A DNA stretch of 10,784 nt, taken from Betaproteobacteria bacterium. Its GTDB lineage: Bacteria; Pseudomonadota; Gammaproteobacteria; Burkholderiales; Burkholderiaceae. This document shows positions 1 to 6,615 of this stretch, piece after piece. Under the pieces are notes generated by a model. It saw only the letters and a program-made list of their open reading frames with translations, was not told the DNA's origin and made no database searches. The stretch is taken from the NCBI GenBank assembly GCA_018969885.1, contig JAGWXN010000095.1, positions 1 to 10,784 on the forward strand, read 5' to 3'. Numbering within the stretch: the first letter of the stretch is position 1; every line of letters starts with the position of its first letter. Both the position numbers and the translations under genes were made by a program.

Positions 1-339
1 AAGGTCGGCCAGTACCGACGGAACGCCCCGATATACGCGGGCAAACTTCCCTGATATCGAGCGATAGTGGCGACGATATGCCTCGAGAAGCGGATCGAAC
101 CTGTCCTCGGGGGCACCAGCGGCCTCGAGCGCTGCCCGAGCACTCGACTCAACACCGCCGTGAAGCGAAGCGCGGACCAGTTCGCGTGCGATCGGTGGCA
201 GTCGCTGATCGTAAAGTGCGCGGTTAAGCGCCACGGTCAGGTCGACGATCGTGTCGATCAGCGTTCCGTCCAGATCGAATATCTGTATCGGCCGCGCGTA
301 GAGTTCTACGAGAGCCCGGCCCTTTAGGTGCGCGATCAA
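1..339 (-). CDS. HAD-superfamily phosphatase, phosphoglycolate phosphatase-like (N-terminal part, cut by window edge)
   Basis: The first 113 codons are present; the C-terminus lies beyond base 1. Residues 21-28 read FDLDGTLI, the HAD motif I, with D22 as the expected phosphorylated nucleophile and D24 as the acid/base. An alpha-helical cap of the C1 type follows (DLTVALNRAL, LEAYRRHY, then VYRGVP near residue 105), which is the pattern of Gph-like phosphatases acting on phosphoglycolate and other small phosphoesters. The start is TTG at 339-337, which overlaps the stop of the preceding ATPase gene as TTGA. An in-frame stop lies three codons upstream and there is no ATG or GTG before motif I, so TTG is the only usual start. 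The overlap suggests translational coupling to the importer operon. The substrate cannot be told from this fragment: phosphoglycolate, phosphonoacetaldehyde or another organic phosphate are possible. Confidence 0.85.
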   Translation of the reverse strand, partial: MIAHLKGRALVELYARPIQIFDLDGTLIDTIVDLTVALNRALYDQRLPPIARELVRASLHGGVESSARAALEAAGAPEDRFDPLLEAYRRHYRSISGKFARVYRGVPSVLADL

Positions 340-1100
340 GCGAGGTCACCCGTACTTGCGCGATAGAGATCCGACTCGAGCGCTTCATCAAGATCCGTCA
401 CGGGCCGATCAAACATCACACGACCGCCCCGCAGACCCACCACCCGGTCGGCAAATTGTCTGGCCCACTCCACCTGGTGCAGGCTGCACAGCACCGCAAG
501 CCCTTCGTCGCGTGCAATACGGCGTAGATCCGAAAGTACGCTTCGGGCCGACTCAGGATCCAGACTCGCAACCGGCTCATCGGCGAGCAGTACGCGGCAG
601 TCCTGCGCAAGCACACGGGCGATCGCAACCCGTTGCTGCTGACCGCCTGAAAGCAGATCACTGCGCTGATATGCCTTATCAAGGAGACCAACACGATCGA
701 GGCTTCCCAACGCCGCCTGTCGGTCCGCGCTCGCGAATCGTCGCGCGAGCACCCGCCAGAGCGGCGTCGTCCCGAGGCGCCCGGTTAGCACGTTGTCGAT
801 CGCGCTCAGGCGCCCCACCAGATTGTGTTGCTGAAAGACAAGGCCTACCGATCGCCTGTGTTGCCGTAGCGCTTTGCCCTCGAGCCGGTTGATGGCGGCA
901 CCCAGCAATCGCACCTCGCCCGAGTCGGGGCGGATTAAACCCGTCAAACAACGAAACAGGGTGGACTTGCCAGCACCGCTCGGCCCGAGCAGCACCACCA
1001 GTTCACCCGGGGCCACCGACATCGAAACATTGTCGAGCGCACAGACATCGCCGTAGCGTTTGCTGAGCGAATCAACCCTGAGCGTGTCGTGGCCGGCCAT
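336..1100 (-). CDS. phnC: Phosphonate/phosphite-type ABC importer ATPase (PhnC/PtxA family), first system
   Basis: This cytoplasmic ATPase of 254 residues energises the importer formed with the two genes upstream. It shows Walker A GPSGAGKST at residues 39-47, a Q-loop at Q90, signature [15 protein letters not shown] from residue 150, Walker B RVLLADEP at 169-176 with catalytic E175, and the switch histidine H208. The phrases LVFQQHNLVGRLSAIDNVL and DEPVASLDP are typical of PhnC. The chosen ATG at 1100 lies 2 nt after the permease stop (TGA CC ATG). An in-frame ATG at 1127 would overlap the permease by 25 nt and add nine mostly Ala/Gly residues, so it is less likely but not excluded. The stop overlaps the HAD phosphatase start. 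The symbol is a family name; because the gene sits in the ptxD operon, ptxA (phosphite) or htxD-like naming is equally possible. Confidence 0.93.
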   Translation of the reverse strand: MAGHDTLRVDSLSKRYGDVCALDNVSMSVAPGELVVLLGPSGAGKSTLFRCLTGLIRPDSGEVRLLGAAINRLEGKALRQHRRSVGLVFQQHNLVGRLSAIDNVLTGRLGTTPLWRVLARRFASADRQAALGSLDRVGLLDKAYQRSDLLSGGQQQRVAIARVLAQDCRVLLADEPVASLDPESARSVLSDLRRIARDEGLAVLCSLHQVEWARQFADRVVGLRGGRVMFDRPVTDLDEALESDLYRASTGDLA

Positions 1101-1102
1101 GG

Positions 1103-1930
1103 TCAGACCAGCCGCCGCCGCAACCATGCGCTCAGCTGATCAATCAGCGTCACCATGATCAGCACAGCCAGAGTCAGCGTAAAAAGACGTTGGAAATCGA
1201 GGAGATCAATCGCAGCCTTGATCTCGATACCAATTCCGCCCGCGCCCACAATGCCCAGCACCGTCGACGTCCGGACATTAGCCTCCCAAACATAAAGCGA
1301 TACCGAACTCAGGTTTGGGAGCACCGCCGGAAAAACGATATGACCCATGATCGACCCGGTTCCAGCACCGGTCATTGCAGCCGCCTCAAGCGGTGCCTTG
1401 GGCAGAGTTTCAATCGCCTCGGCGTTCAACTTGGTGATCACCCCGATCGAATGGATGAACATGCCCAGTACGCCGGCAAACGGGCCCAGGCCGACCGCTG
1501 CAACGAAAAGAATCGCAAACACAACGGTGTCGATCCCTCTGCAGCCATTGGCAAAGCCCCGAATCAGCCGCGACGCGACCGGACTGGGTGTGATGTTGCC
1601 CGCTGCGAGCATCGATAGCGGTGCCGATACAATTGCCGCAGCAAGGGTTCCGATGGTGGCGATGGCCACCGTTTCGGCTGCGCGCAGCGCTACCGCATCA
1701 AGCTCGGATAGGTTGGGCGGCCAGGCGGTCGCCGCCCATTTCAAAAGCCGCGGCAAGCCCTCGATCAACGCGCCTGGCTCTACCTCCGCGACCCAGGCGC
1801 AGCCGATCACGAACGCAAACGCAGCGAACGCCGACGCTGCACGAATCAGTCCTCCTCGGGATCGCCAGGAGAATGGCTGCTCCAAATAGCCACCCCCGGC
1901 GAGGCGACGCGCCGGTGCGCGTAGGCTCAT
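1103..1930 (-). CDS. phnE: Phosphonate/phosphite-type ABC importer permease (PhnE/PtxC family), first system
   Basis: This is an inner-membrane permease of 275 residues, the usual length for the family. A cytoplasmic N-terminus of about 30 residues is followed by a first membrane helix around residues 31-50. Further helices lie at about 86-110, 135-163 and 245-265. The EAA loop that contacts the ATPase is EAAAMTGAG at 182-190, followed by IVFPAVLP. The PhnE hallmark VLGIVGAGGIG lies at 224-234. The family motif R-x-IPE before the FVAAVG segment is changed here to RGIDT (131-135). The ATG at 1930 follows AGGA at 7-nt spacing, 16 nt after the binding-protein stop. The gene belongs to the ptxD operon. 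The matching gene of the second system has the same architecture but clearly different sequence. Confidence 0.93.
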   Translation of the reverse strand: MSLRAPARRLAGGGYLEQPFSWRSRGGLIRAASAFAAFAFVIGCAWVAEVEPGALIEGLPRLLKWAATAWPPNLSELDAVALRAAETVAIATIGTLAAAIVSAPLSMLAAGNITPSPVASRLIRGFANGCRGIDTVVFAILFVAAVGLGPFAGVLGMFIHSIGVITKLNAEAIETLPKAPLEAAAMTGAGTGSIMGHIVFPAVLPNLSSVSLYVWEANVRTSTVLGIVGAGGIGIEIKAAIDLLDFQRLFTLTLAVLIMVTLIDQLSAWLRRRLV

Positions 1931-1946
1931 GATGCGTTCCTACTGC

Positions 1947-2822
1947 TCAACCCTTCAACACGCCCACTTCCCTACCCATGACCTCGAGCTTGGCGTAGGG
2001 CTCATGTCCCACAGCAACGAAGCCCGAATACGGCCAAGGCATCATCTTGGCGGCGTCTTCCTTCGGTAACGAAGCAAAGGCGCTTTGCAAGCGCTTGGCG
2101 AGGTCCGGATCGAAGCCGCGCCGTACGACCACCGGTTCGTTGGGCAAGGGCTCCGACTCCCAGACCACACGGTTGGCGTCAGGCTTGATCTGCCCGTTTC
2201 GAATCATGGTGTTGCGGTGGGTGTCCCAACCAGTGGCGAGGTCAACCTGCCCGCCAATGGTCGCCATCTGAGCGGCAGCGGCCGACGCACCCTCACCGTA
2301 ACGCCCGAAGTAGGTACGGGGATTGATACCGCGCGAGCGCAGAAAGTGGGTGGGAACCAACCAACCAGAGGTAGACCCGACATCGAGCATCTGCATCGAC
2401 ATCCCTTTCGCATCATCCGGAAAGTTCTTCACCTCAAGCCCAGGCCGCCCCACCACAATCGCCTTGTAATAGTCGCGGCCTTCAATCAGCAGCATGGCAA
2501 TCGCCTGCGCCTCGCCCTTCTGCTTGGCAAGCACATATCCCCAGGGACCCATTTGTGCGACGTCGATCTGCTGGTTGGCAAGCGCAACCGCAATACCTGC
2601 CCAGTCGTTGGCGACGGTCAGATCAAGATCGCAACCGACCTGATCGCACACCCGGCGATAGAGCGGCTCCCAAACACGGCGCGTGTCGGCTTGTGTGGGC
2701 TGCTGCGGGCCCAGACCTACTTTCAGGACCGGTCGCCTTTGCGCCTGCACAAAGGGCGCATTCAGAGCCGAGACCGTTGCTACTGCAAGCGGTGCAGAAA
2801 TCAGTTGTCTACGCGTCGTCAT
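1947..2822 (-). CDS. phnD: Periplasmic binding protein of the PhnD family, first system (phosphite/hypophosphite type suspected)
   Basis: This is a 291-residue periplasmic binding protein feeding the permease encoded next to it. The N-terminus MTTRRQLISA with a hydrophobic stretch to QAQ (about residue 28) is an export signal with a twin arginine. The mature part shows NDWAGIAVAL (72-81), MGPWGYVLA (91-99) and the helix-capping STSG at 150-153, which in PhnD relatives binds the phosphorus oxyanion. GWDTHRN (198-204) and WESEPLPNEP (221-230) belong to the ligand and hinge region. From memory, GPWGY, STSGW and the 'PDDAKG' segment resemble HtxB (hypophosphite) and its relatives more than E. coli PhnD; this was not checked by alignment. 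The start at 2822 is chosen because GGAG lies 6 nt before it; a longer reading to 2897 has no signal-like N-terminus. It lies 96 nt downstream of ptxD. Confidence 0.9.
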   Translation of the reverse strand: MTTRRQLISAPLAVATVSALNAPFVQAQRRPVLKVGLGPQQPTQADTRRVWEPLYRRVCDQVGCDLDLTVANDWAGIAVALANQQIDVAQMGPWGYVLAKQKGEAQAIAMLLIEGRDYYKAIVVGRPGLEVKNFPDDAKGMSMQMLDVGSTSGWLVPTHFLRSRGINPRTYFGRYGEGASAAAAQMATIGGQVDLATGWDTHRNTMIRNGQIKPDANRVVWESEPLPNEPVVVRRGFDPDLAKRLQSAFASLPKEDAAKMMPWPYSGFVAVGHEPYAKLEVMGREVGVLKG

Positions 2823-2918
2823 TACGCTCTCCAAGTTTGAGGGAGGAAGGATCCCGCAAACGCTAAGCTGGGCATGTGACAAGCCAATGAATCGCACACA
2901 AACGGAAACAGCCGTCCT

Positions 2919-3908
2919 TTAGCTGCGCAGGTCGCGAATCGCACCATGGGGACGCTTTCCATCCAGCGCTTCAATCAAATTTTGTGCAGCGTCGAGTTCG
3001 ATCTGTCTGCGCACAGACTCGACGGCCGAGCCTATGTGCGGCGTGAAGAGCGTCCGATCGGCAAGCGCGAGCAACCGTGGTTCTATTGCGCGCGGGCGAT
3101 CTTCGCGTGCCCAGTCTTCGAATTCGAAGACATCGGCGGCATAGCCGCCCAGCTGGCCGGATTCAAGCGCATCAGCTATCGCTGCTTCGTTCACTACAGA
3201 ACCTCGCGCAGGATTGATGAGCAAAGCGCCGCGAGGAAGTTGCGCGAGCCAGTCAGAATCGATCATGTTCAGCGTCGAGGGTAACAAAGGCACCGCAAGA
3301 AATACGAAATCAGCGTGACGAAGTGCAGTCGCCGAGTCGACTCGCCGCGCATGCGCTGGTGCCACCGCTTCTGGGTCGTTATCGCTCATCAGAACCTCAC
3401 ACGAAAATCCTGCGAGCTTCCTTGCAATTGCTTGGCCAACCCGACCGCAGCCCACGACGGCAACCCGGCTACCATCCAGCGATCGGCCGTAAAACGTCGG
3501 ACGCCAGCCGATGAAGCGACCACCTCTAACGTGGCTGTCAGCAAGCAGAAGGTGGCGGCTCAGCGCGATAGCGAGCCCGATCGCGAGCTCTGCGGTGGGC
3601 TCGGTGAGGAGGTCGGGCACGATGGTGAGCCACACGCCACGATTTGTGCAGGCTTCAACATCGAAATTGTCGAAGCCCTTCAGCGCACAAGCGACGATGC
3701 GTAGCTGCGGGCAAGCGTCCAGGAGCGCCTGGTCGACTCGGTCGGGCATGAAGGCGAGGATGCCCCATGCGTCACGGGCCGAGCTTCGCAGTGCATGTTC
3801 ATCGAGCGCCTCGGCACTCGGGTTACTCACCACTTCGAATCTTGGTTCCAGAAGCGCGAGCGTCTCCGGAAATGCCTGATTCGTCACAACGATTTTAGGT
3901 CGAGCCAC
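2919..3908 (-). CDS. ptxD: Phosphite dehydrogenase (phosphonate dehydrogenase), NAD-dependent
   Basis: PtxD oxidises phosphite to phosphate with reduction of NAD+, letting the cell use phosphite as phosphorus source. The 329-residue protein (family about 336) matches PtxD of Pseudomonas stutzeri across its length: FMPDRVD (53-59), CALKGFDNFDV (74-84), VPDLLTEPTAELAIGLA (97-113), GWRPTFYG (134-141), NPARGSVV (232-239), GYAADVFEFEDWA (255-267) and FTPHIGSAV (288-296). Residues equivalent to known PtxD catalytic and substrate-site positions are present: M54, K77, W135, Y140, R235, E264 and H291. The Rossmann motif is GCGRVG (153-158). D176 ends the second beta strand, where PtxD has an acidic residue favouring NAD over NADP. 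The GTG start at 3908 has GGAG at 3918-3915, 6 nt upstream. It is the first gene of the minus-strand operon. Confidence 0.95.
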   Translation of the reverse strand: MARPKIVVTNQAFPETLALLEPRFEVVSNPSAEALDEHALRSSARDAWGILAFMPDRVDQALLDACPQLRIVACALKGFDNFDVEACTNRGVWLTIVPDLLTEPTAELAIGLAIALSRHLLLADSHVRGGRFIGWRPTFYGRSLDGSRVAVVGCGRVGQAIARKLAGFSCEVLMSDNDPEAVAPAHARRVDSATALRHADFVFLAVPLLPSTLNMIDSDWLAQLPRGALLINPARGSVVNEAAIADALESGQLGGYAADVFEFEDWAREDRPRAIEPRLLALADRTLFTPHIGSAVESVRRQIELDAAQNLIEALDGKRPHGAIRDLRS

Positions 3909-3961
3909 GCTTCACTCCATGTTGCAGAAGGGCCTTTCGCTGGAAGGATGCCAATACGAAG

Positions 3962-3979
3962 ATGTCAGATTGATGACCA
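3962..3979 (-). promoter_or_regulatory. Candidate Pho box for the ptxD operon
   Basis: Read on the minus strand the site is TGGTCAT-CAAT-CTGACAT. The enterobacterial PhoB consensus is two CTGTCAT heptamers 4 bp apart, here matched at 5/7 and 6/7 positions with an AT-rich spacer. It ends 53 nt upstream of the GTG start. A weak -10 candidate, CATCCT, follows after 11 bp; PhoB promoters usually have a poor -35 replaced by the box and a -10 about 10-11 bp downstream. Binding is inferred. Confidence 0.55.
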
Positions 3980-3993
3980 TGTATGCATCGCCT

Positions 3994-4011
3994 CTGTCAC
4001 TTATCCTTCAT
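3994..4011 (+). promoter_or_regulatory. Candidate Pho box for the second ABC importer operon
   Basis: The site reads CTGTCAC-TTAT-CCTTCAT: heptamers match CTGTCAT at 6/7 and 5/7, with the canonical 4-bp AT-rich spacer. It ends 51 nt before the TTG start of the ATPase gene. Ten bp downstream lies CAATCT (4022-4027), a weak -10 that keeps the two most conserved bases (second A, last T). Confidence 0.6.
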
Positions 4012-4062
4012 CAAGCGCCAGCAATCTACGGGTTCCGTAACCAAGTCGCGCCGGTGGCCTAA

Positions 4063-4875
4063 TTGATCGTTCCCCTTCTTCGCTGCTCGGGCGTTGCCGT
4101 CACCTACCTTGACGGCACGAGAGCGCTGGTGCCGAACCGATTCGACATCCGGTCGGGAGAGCTCGTTGCGCTCCTTGGCCAGTCGGGCGCTGGTAAATCC
4201 ACATTGCTACGCGCGATTAACGGCCTGGTCCCGCTGAGCGAGGGCCAAATTGAGCTCGAAGGGCTCGGGCCGGTTAAGGAGCGATCGGATTGGCGTCGTC
4301 TAAGGCGCGAGGTGGCAATGGTGTTTCAGCAGCATCAGCTGATTGGGCGTTGCACCGCGCTCTCTAATGTATTGACTGGTCGTCTTTCCTACCATTCATC
4401 GATTCGCACGTTGCTCCCGTTTTCGCGCAAGGACACGCTCATCGCGATGGAGGCGCTCGAGCGGGTAGGGCTGGCTGACCATGCGCTGAAGCGATGCGAT
4501 CAGCTCTCGGGCGGGCAGCAACAGCGGGTGGGCATCGCGCGCGCACTGGCACAACGTCCGCGACTGCTCCTCGCTGATGAACCCGTTGCAAGCCTAGACC
4601 CCAACACGGCTGCCGAAGTCCTGTCGCTGATCAGAGGTGTGTGTGAGTCCTCAGGCATCAGCGCAGTAGTGAGCCTTCATCAGGTCGACCTCGCAAGGCG
4701 GTTCGGCACTCGCATTTTAGGCATTGCCGCTGGTCAGATTCAGCTCGACGCGCCAGCCCATCAGGTTGACGACACGCAATTGAATCAGCTCTACGGCTCT
4801 CACGCCTCGCGTCGGCCAGAACCAGCGCAATCGGTGCCTGATACCTCTTCTTCAACCCAGGCCCTGGCGGCCTAA
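4063..4875 (+). CDS. phnC: Phosphonate/phosphite-type ABC importer ATPase (PhnC family), second system
   Basis: This 270-residue cytoplasmic ATPase is first in the plus-strand importer operon. Walker [10 protein letters not shown] is at 39-47, the Q-loop at Q89-Q90, signature [15 protein letters not shown] from 148, Walker B RLLLADEP at 167-174 with E173, and the switch histidine at H206. [19 protein letters not shown] and DEPVASLDP are PhnC-like. The start is TTG at 4063: a stop codon (TAA) lies directly upstream in frame and no ATG or GTG occurs before the Walker A region. The ribosome site is the weak GGTGG, so translation may be modest. The C-terminal 25 residues are Ser/Pro/Ala-rich beyond the usual domain end. 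The binding-protein gene follows after 34 nt. Confidence 0.92.
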   Translation: MIVPLLRCSGVAVTYLDGTRALVPNRFDIRSGELVALLGQSGAGKSTLLRAINGLVPLSEGQIELEGLGPVKERSDWRRLRREVAMVFQQHQLIGRCTALSNVLTGRLSYHSSIRTLLPFSRKDTLIAMEALERVGLADHALKRCDQLSGGQQQRVGIARALAQRPRLLLADEPVASLDPNTAAEVLSLIRGVCESSGISAVVSLHQVDLARRFGTRILGIAAGQIQLDAPAHQVDDTQLNQLYGSHASRRPEPAQSVPDTSSSTQALAA

Positions 4876-4909
4876 GACCCATTACACACTCCGATATCCA
4901 GGAGATCTC

Positions 4910-5782
4910 ATGATCAGTCGCCGTACGTTCGCTTTGAGCATGACCGCTGTCGCCGGTCTTGCCCCCTTTGCGGGATTTACGCAAACCCGAAATCCCTCGA
5001 GATTGCGCGTTGCACTGCTACCTGACGAGAACGCGGCAACACTGATCCAGAACGCGCAGCCTTTGAAGATGCATCTCGAGCGGGAGCTTAAGCGCGAAAT
5101 CGAAATTGTAGTGACGACCGACTACTCATCGATGATCGAGGCGATGCGATTTGGCCGCATCGAGATTGGCTATTTTGGTCCCTTTTCCTACGTACTCGCC
5201 AAATCGCGTGCACCGGCAATTGAGCCGTTTGCGGTCGGCGTCGAGCGCGGCCTGCCGAGCTACAAGTCAATCCTGATCGCCAATACGGGTGGTGCTGTGA
5301 AGTCTCTCGCCGACGTTCGAGGCAAACCATTCGGGTTTGGAGATCAGGCCTCGACTTCCAGCCACCTGGCCCCTCGTGCCCACCTGCTCGCAAAGGCCAA
5401 TCTGGAAGGCGATCGGGACTACAAGGTGGTTCATCTGGGAACGCATGACGCCGTAGCCCGTGCTGTTCAGGCTGGCCAGGTTCCTGCCGGCGCGTTGTCG
5501 GAGCCAATCTACAGAACGCTGGTCGAGCGCAAGGTCATTGATCCTGCACGCATCGTTACGCTCGATCTTACCAACGAGATTCCAAACTATCCGCTCACCA
5601 TGCAGGGCAATCTCGCGCCCGAGCTCAAGCAGGCGATTCGCGAAGCGTTTCTCGGTCTGAAGGACAAGGAGGTTCTGCGCTCATTCCGTGTCGAGGGGTT
5701 CGCGTCGACCGATGACAAGGCCTACGACGTTCTTCGGGAGACCGCGCGGATCCTTAAGCTTGATGTGACAAAGATGAAATGA
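4910..5782 (+). CDS. phnD: Periplasmic binding protein of the PhnD family, second system
   Basis: This is a 290-residue periplasmic binding protein for a phosphonate or reduced phosphorus oxyanion. The N-terminus MISRRTFALSMTAVAGLAPF carries a twin-arginine motif (SRRTFAL) and a hydrophobic core to about residue 24. Mature features are DYSSMIEAMRFGRIEIGYFG (71-90), GPFSYVLA (90-97), STSS at 148-151 (the oxyanion-binding STSG of PhnD with the last Gly changed to Ser) and GTHDAVA (177-183). Ligand-site residues differ from the first binding protein (GPFSY against GPWGY, STSSH against STSGW), so a different ligand or affinity is likely. AGGAGA (4900-4905) gives a strong ribosome site. The stop overlaps the permease start as ATGA. 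Substrate candidates are phosphite, 2-aminoethylphosphonate or another alkylphosphonate. Confidence 0.9.
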   Translation: MISRRTFALSMTAVAGLAPFAGFTQTRNPSRLRVALLPDENAATLIQNAQPLKMHLERELKREIEIVVTTDYSSMIEAMRFGRIEIGYFGPFSYVLAKSRAPAIEPFAVGVERGLPSYKSILIANTGGAVKSLADVRGKPFGFGDQASTSSHLAPRAHLLAKANLEGDRDYKVVHLGTHDAVARAVQAGQVPAGALSEPIYRTLVERKVIDPARIVTLDLTNEIPNYPLTMQGNLAPELKQAIREAFLGLKDKEVLRSFRVEGFASTDDKAYDVLRETARILKLDVTKMK

Positions 5783-6609
5783 CCAGCTATTCCCCTTCCG
5801 TACCAGCGCGCACAGCCGATCGATTCGACCCGGTTCTGTTCCGGGCGCGAGCCCAGGCTAGGGCTCGCGCGAGGGCCATATTGATCGCGGTCGCGGTTTG
5901 TGTTGCTTCTCTCTGGGTTACCGGGTTCTTTGACGCAGAGCGTTTCGCCGAAGGGGCGCCGGCGCTCCTGCAACTCGCCTCGGAAATGTGGCCACCGGAT
6001 TTCGGCCGTTGGCGCTTCTGGGTAAAGCCGCTCTCGGACACGCTCGCCATGTCAATCGCCGGGACTGCGCTCGCAGTGGCGCTGTCCCTGCCGCTCGCGT
6101 TGGCCGCAGCACCGAATACCGCACCGCACCCACTGGTATTACGCCTCACGCGTACGCTGCTGTCCGCGCTGCGTTCAATTCCCGAAATCATTTTTGGCGT
6201 GATCTTTGTTGCGGCCGTTGGCTTTGGCGCGCTGCCAGGCGTGTTGGCACTCGCGATGCATTCGACCGGGATGGTGGCGAAGTTTTTTGCCGAGGCAATC
6301 GAGCATGTCGATCCAAGACCCCTTGAAGCGGCGCAGGCTGCTGGCGCGTCAAGGTTTCAGGTGATCACCCATGCTGTGTTGCCGCAGGTGCTGCCGCAAC
6401 TGGTCGATGTCACGATCTACCGCTGGGAGTATCACTTCCGCGCCTCGGCAGTGCTCGGCATTGTGGGCGCTGGCGGCATCGGCTTTGAACTGATGGCAGC
6501 GCTTCGCCTTATTCGCTATGACCAGGTGTTTGCCATATTGCTCACGATTCTCGCCTGCGTGGTGCTGGTTGACTCCCTAGGCGCGTGGCTGAGGCGTTCG
6601 CTGAAATAA
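5779..6609 (+). CDS. phnE: Phosphonate/phosphite-type ABC importer permease (PhnE family), second system
   Basis: This is an inner-membrane permease of 276 residues. The cytoplasmic N-terminus contains an Arg/Ala-rich stretch (FRARAQARARARA, 21-33), followed by a first helix at about 34-50 and others around 88-112, 134-162 and 250-270. It has the family motif RSIPE (132-136), FVAAVGFG (143-150), the EAA loop EAAQAAGAS (183-191) and VLGIVGAGGIG (225-235). The ATG overlaps the stop of the binding-protein gene by 4 nt (ATGA), so the two are translationally coupled. It is the last gene of the plus-strand operon: the convergent TRAP gene ends only 6 bp away. A strong inverted repeat lies in codons 23-31. 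Confidence 0.93.
   Translation: MTSYSPSVPARTADRFDPVLFRARAQARARARAILIAVAVCVASLWVTGFFDAERFAEGAPALLQLASEMWPPDFGRWRFWVKPLSDTLAMSIAGTALAVALSLPLALAAAPNTAPHPLVLRLTRTLLSALRSIPEIIFGVIFVAAVGFGALPGVLALAMHSTGMVAKFFAEAIEHVDPRPLEAAQAAGASRFQVITHAVLPQVLPQLVDVTIYRWEYHFRASAVLGIVGAGGIGFELMAALRLIRYDQVFAILLTILACVVLVDSLGAWLRRSLK
5845..5870 (+). repeat. Perfect 10-bp inverted repeat inside phnE (second system)
   Basis: The left arm GCGCGAGCCC (5845-5854) and right arm GGGCTCGCGC (5861-5870) are exact reverse complements with a 6-nt loop. In the mRNA this would be a very stable hairpin about 66 nt into the coding region. No U-run follows, so it is not a standard terminator. It encodes part of the Arg/Ala-rich N-terminus and may simply follow from that repetitive coding. 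Confidence 0.8.
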
Positions 6610-6615
6610 CGCTGT

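Larger units (their letters stand above)
3909..4062. promoter_or_regulatory. Divergent promoter region between ptxD and the second importer operon
   Basis: This 154-bp noncoding region separates the two divergent operons and must hold both promoters. It contains one Pho-box-like 18-mer on each strand (listed separately). The two boxes are separated by 14 bp and lie 53 and 51 nt from their respective start codons. On the ptxD side a good GGAG ribosome site is present. On the other side the TTG start of the ATPase gene is preceded only by GGTGG at 5-nt spacing, a weaker site. Confidence 0.7.

Noticed and set aside
67..327. Plus-strand open frame of 86 codons
   Set aside because: It is codon-for-codon antisense to the HAD phosphatase, which has a clear DxDGT motif; the plus reading resembles nothing known.
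2085..2840. Long plus-strand open frame of 251 codons
   Set aside because: Antisense to the first PhnD-type binding protein, rich in His/Arg/Gly with no domain-like pattern; a by-product of GC-rich coding.
2823..2918. TTGTCAC-like half-site on the minus strand between ptxD and the first phnD
   Set aside because: A single half-site without a partner at 11 bp; not enough to call a second promoter inside the operon.
3795..4040. Plus-strand open frame running through the divergent promoter region
   Set aside because: It starts inside ptxD in antisense, covers both Pho-box candidates and has no recognisable protein features.
336..6609. Local tandem or inverted duplication as origin of the two importers
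   Set aside because: The two sets differ in gene order and strongly in protein sequence outside family motifs; no long nucleotide repeat was noticed.
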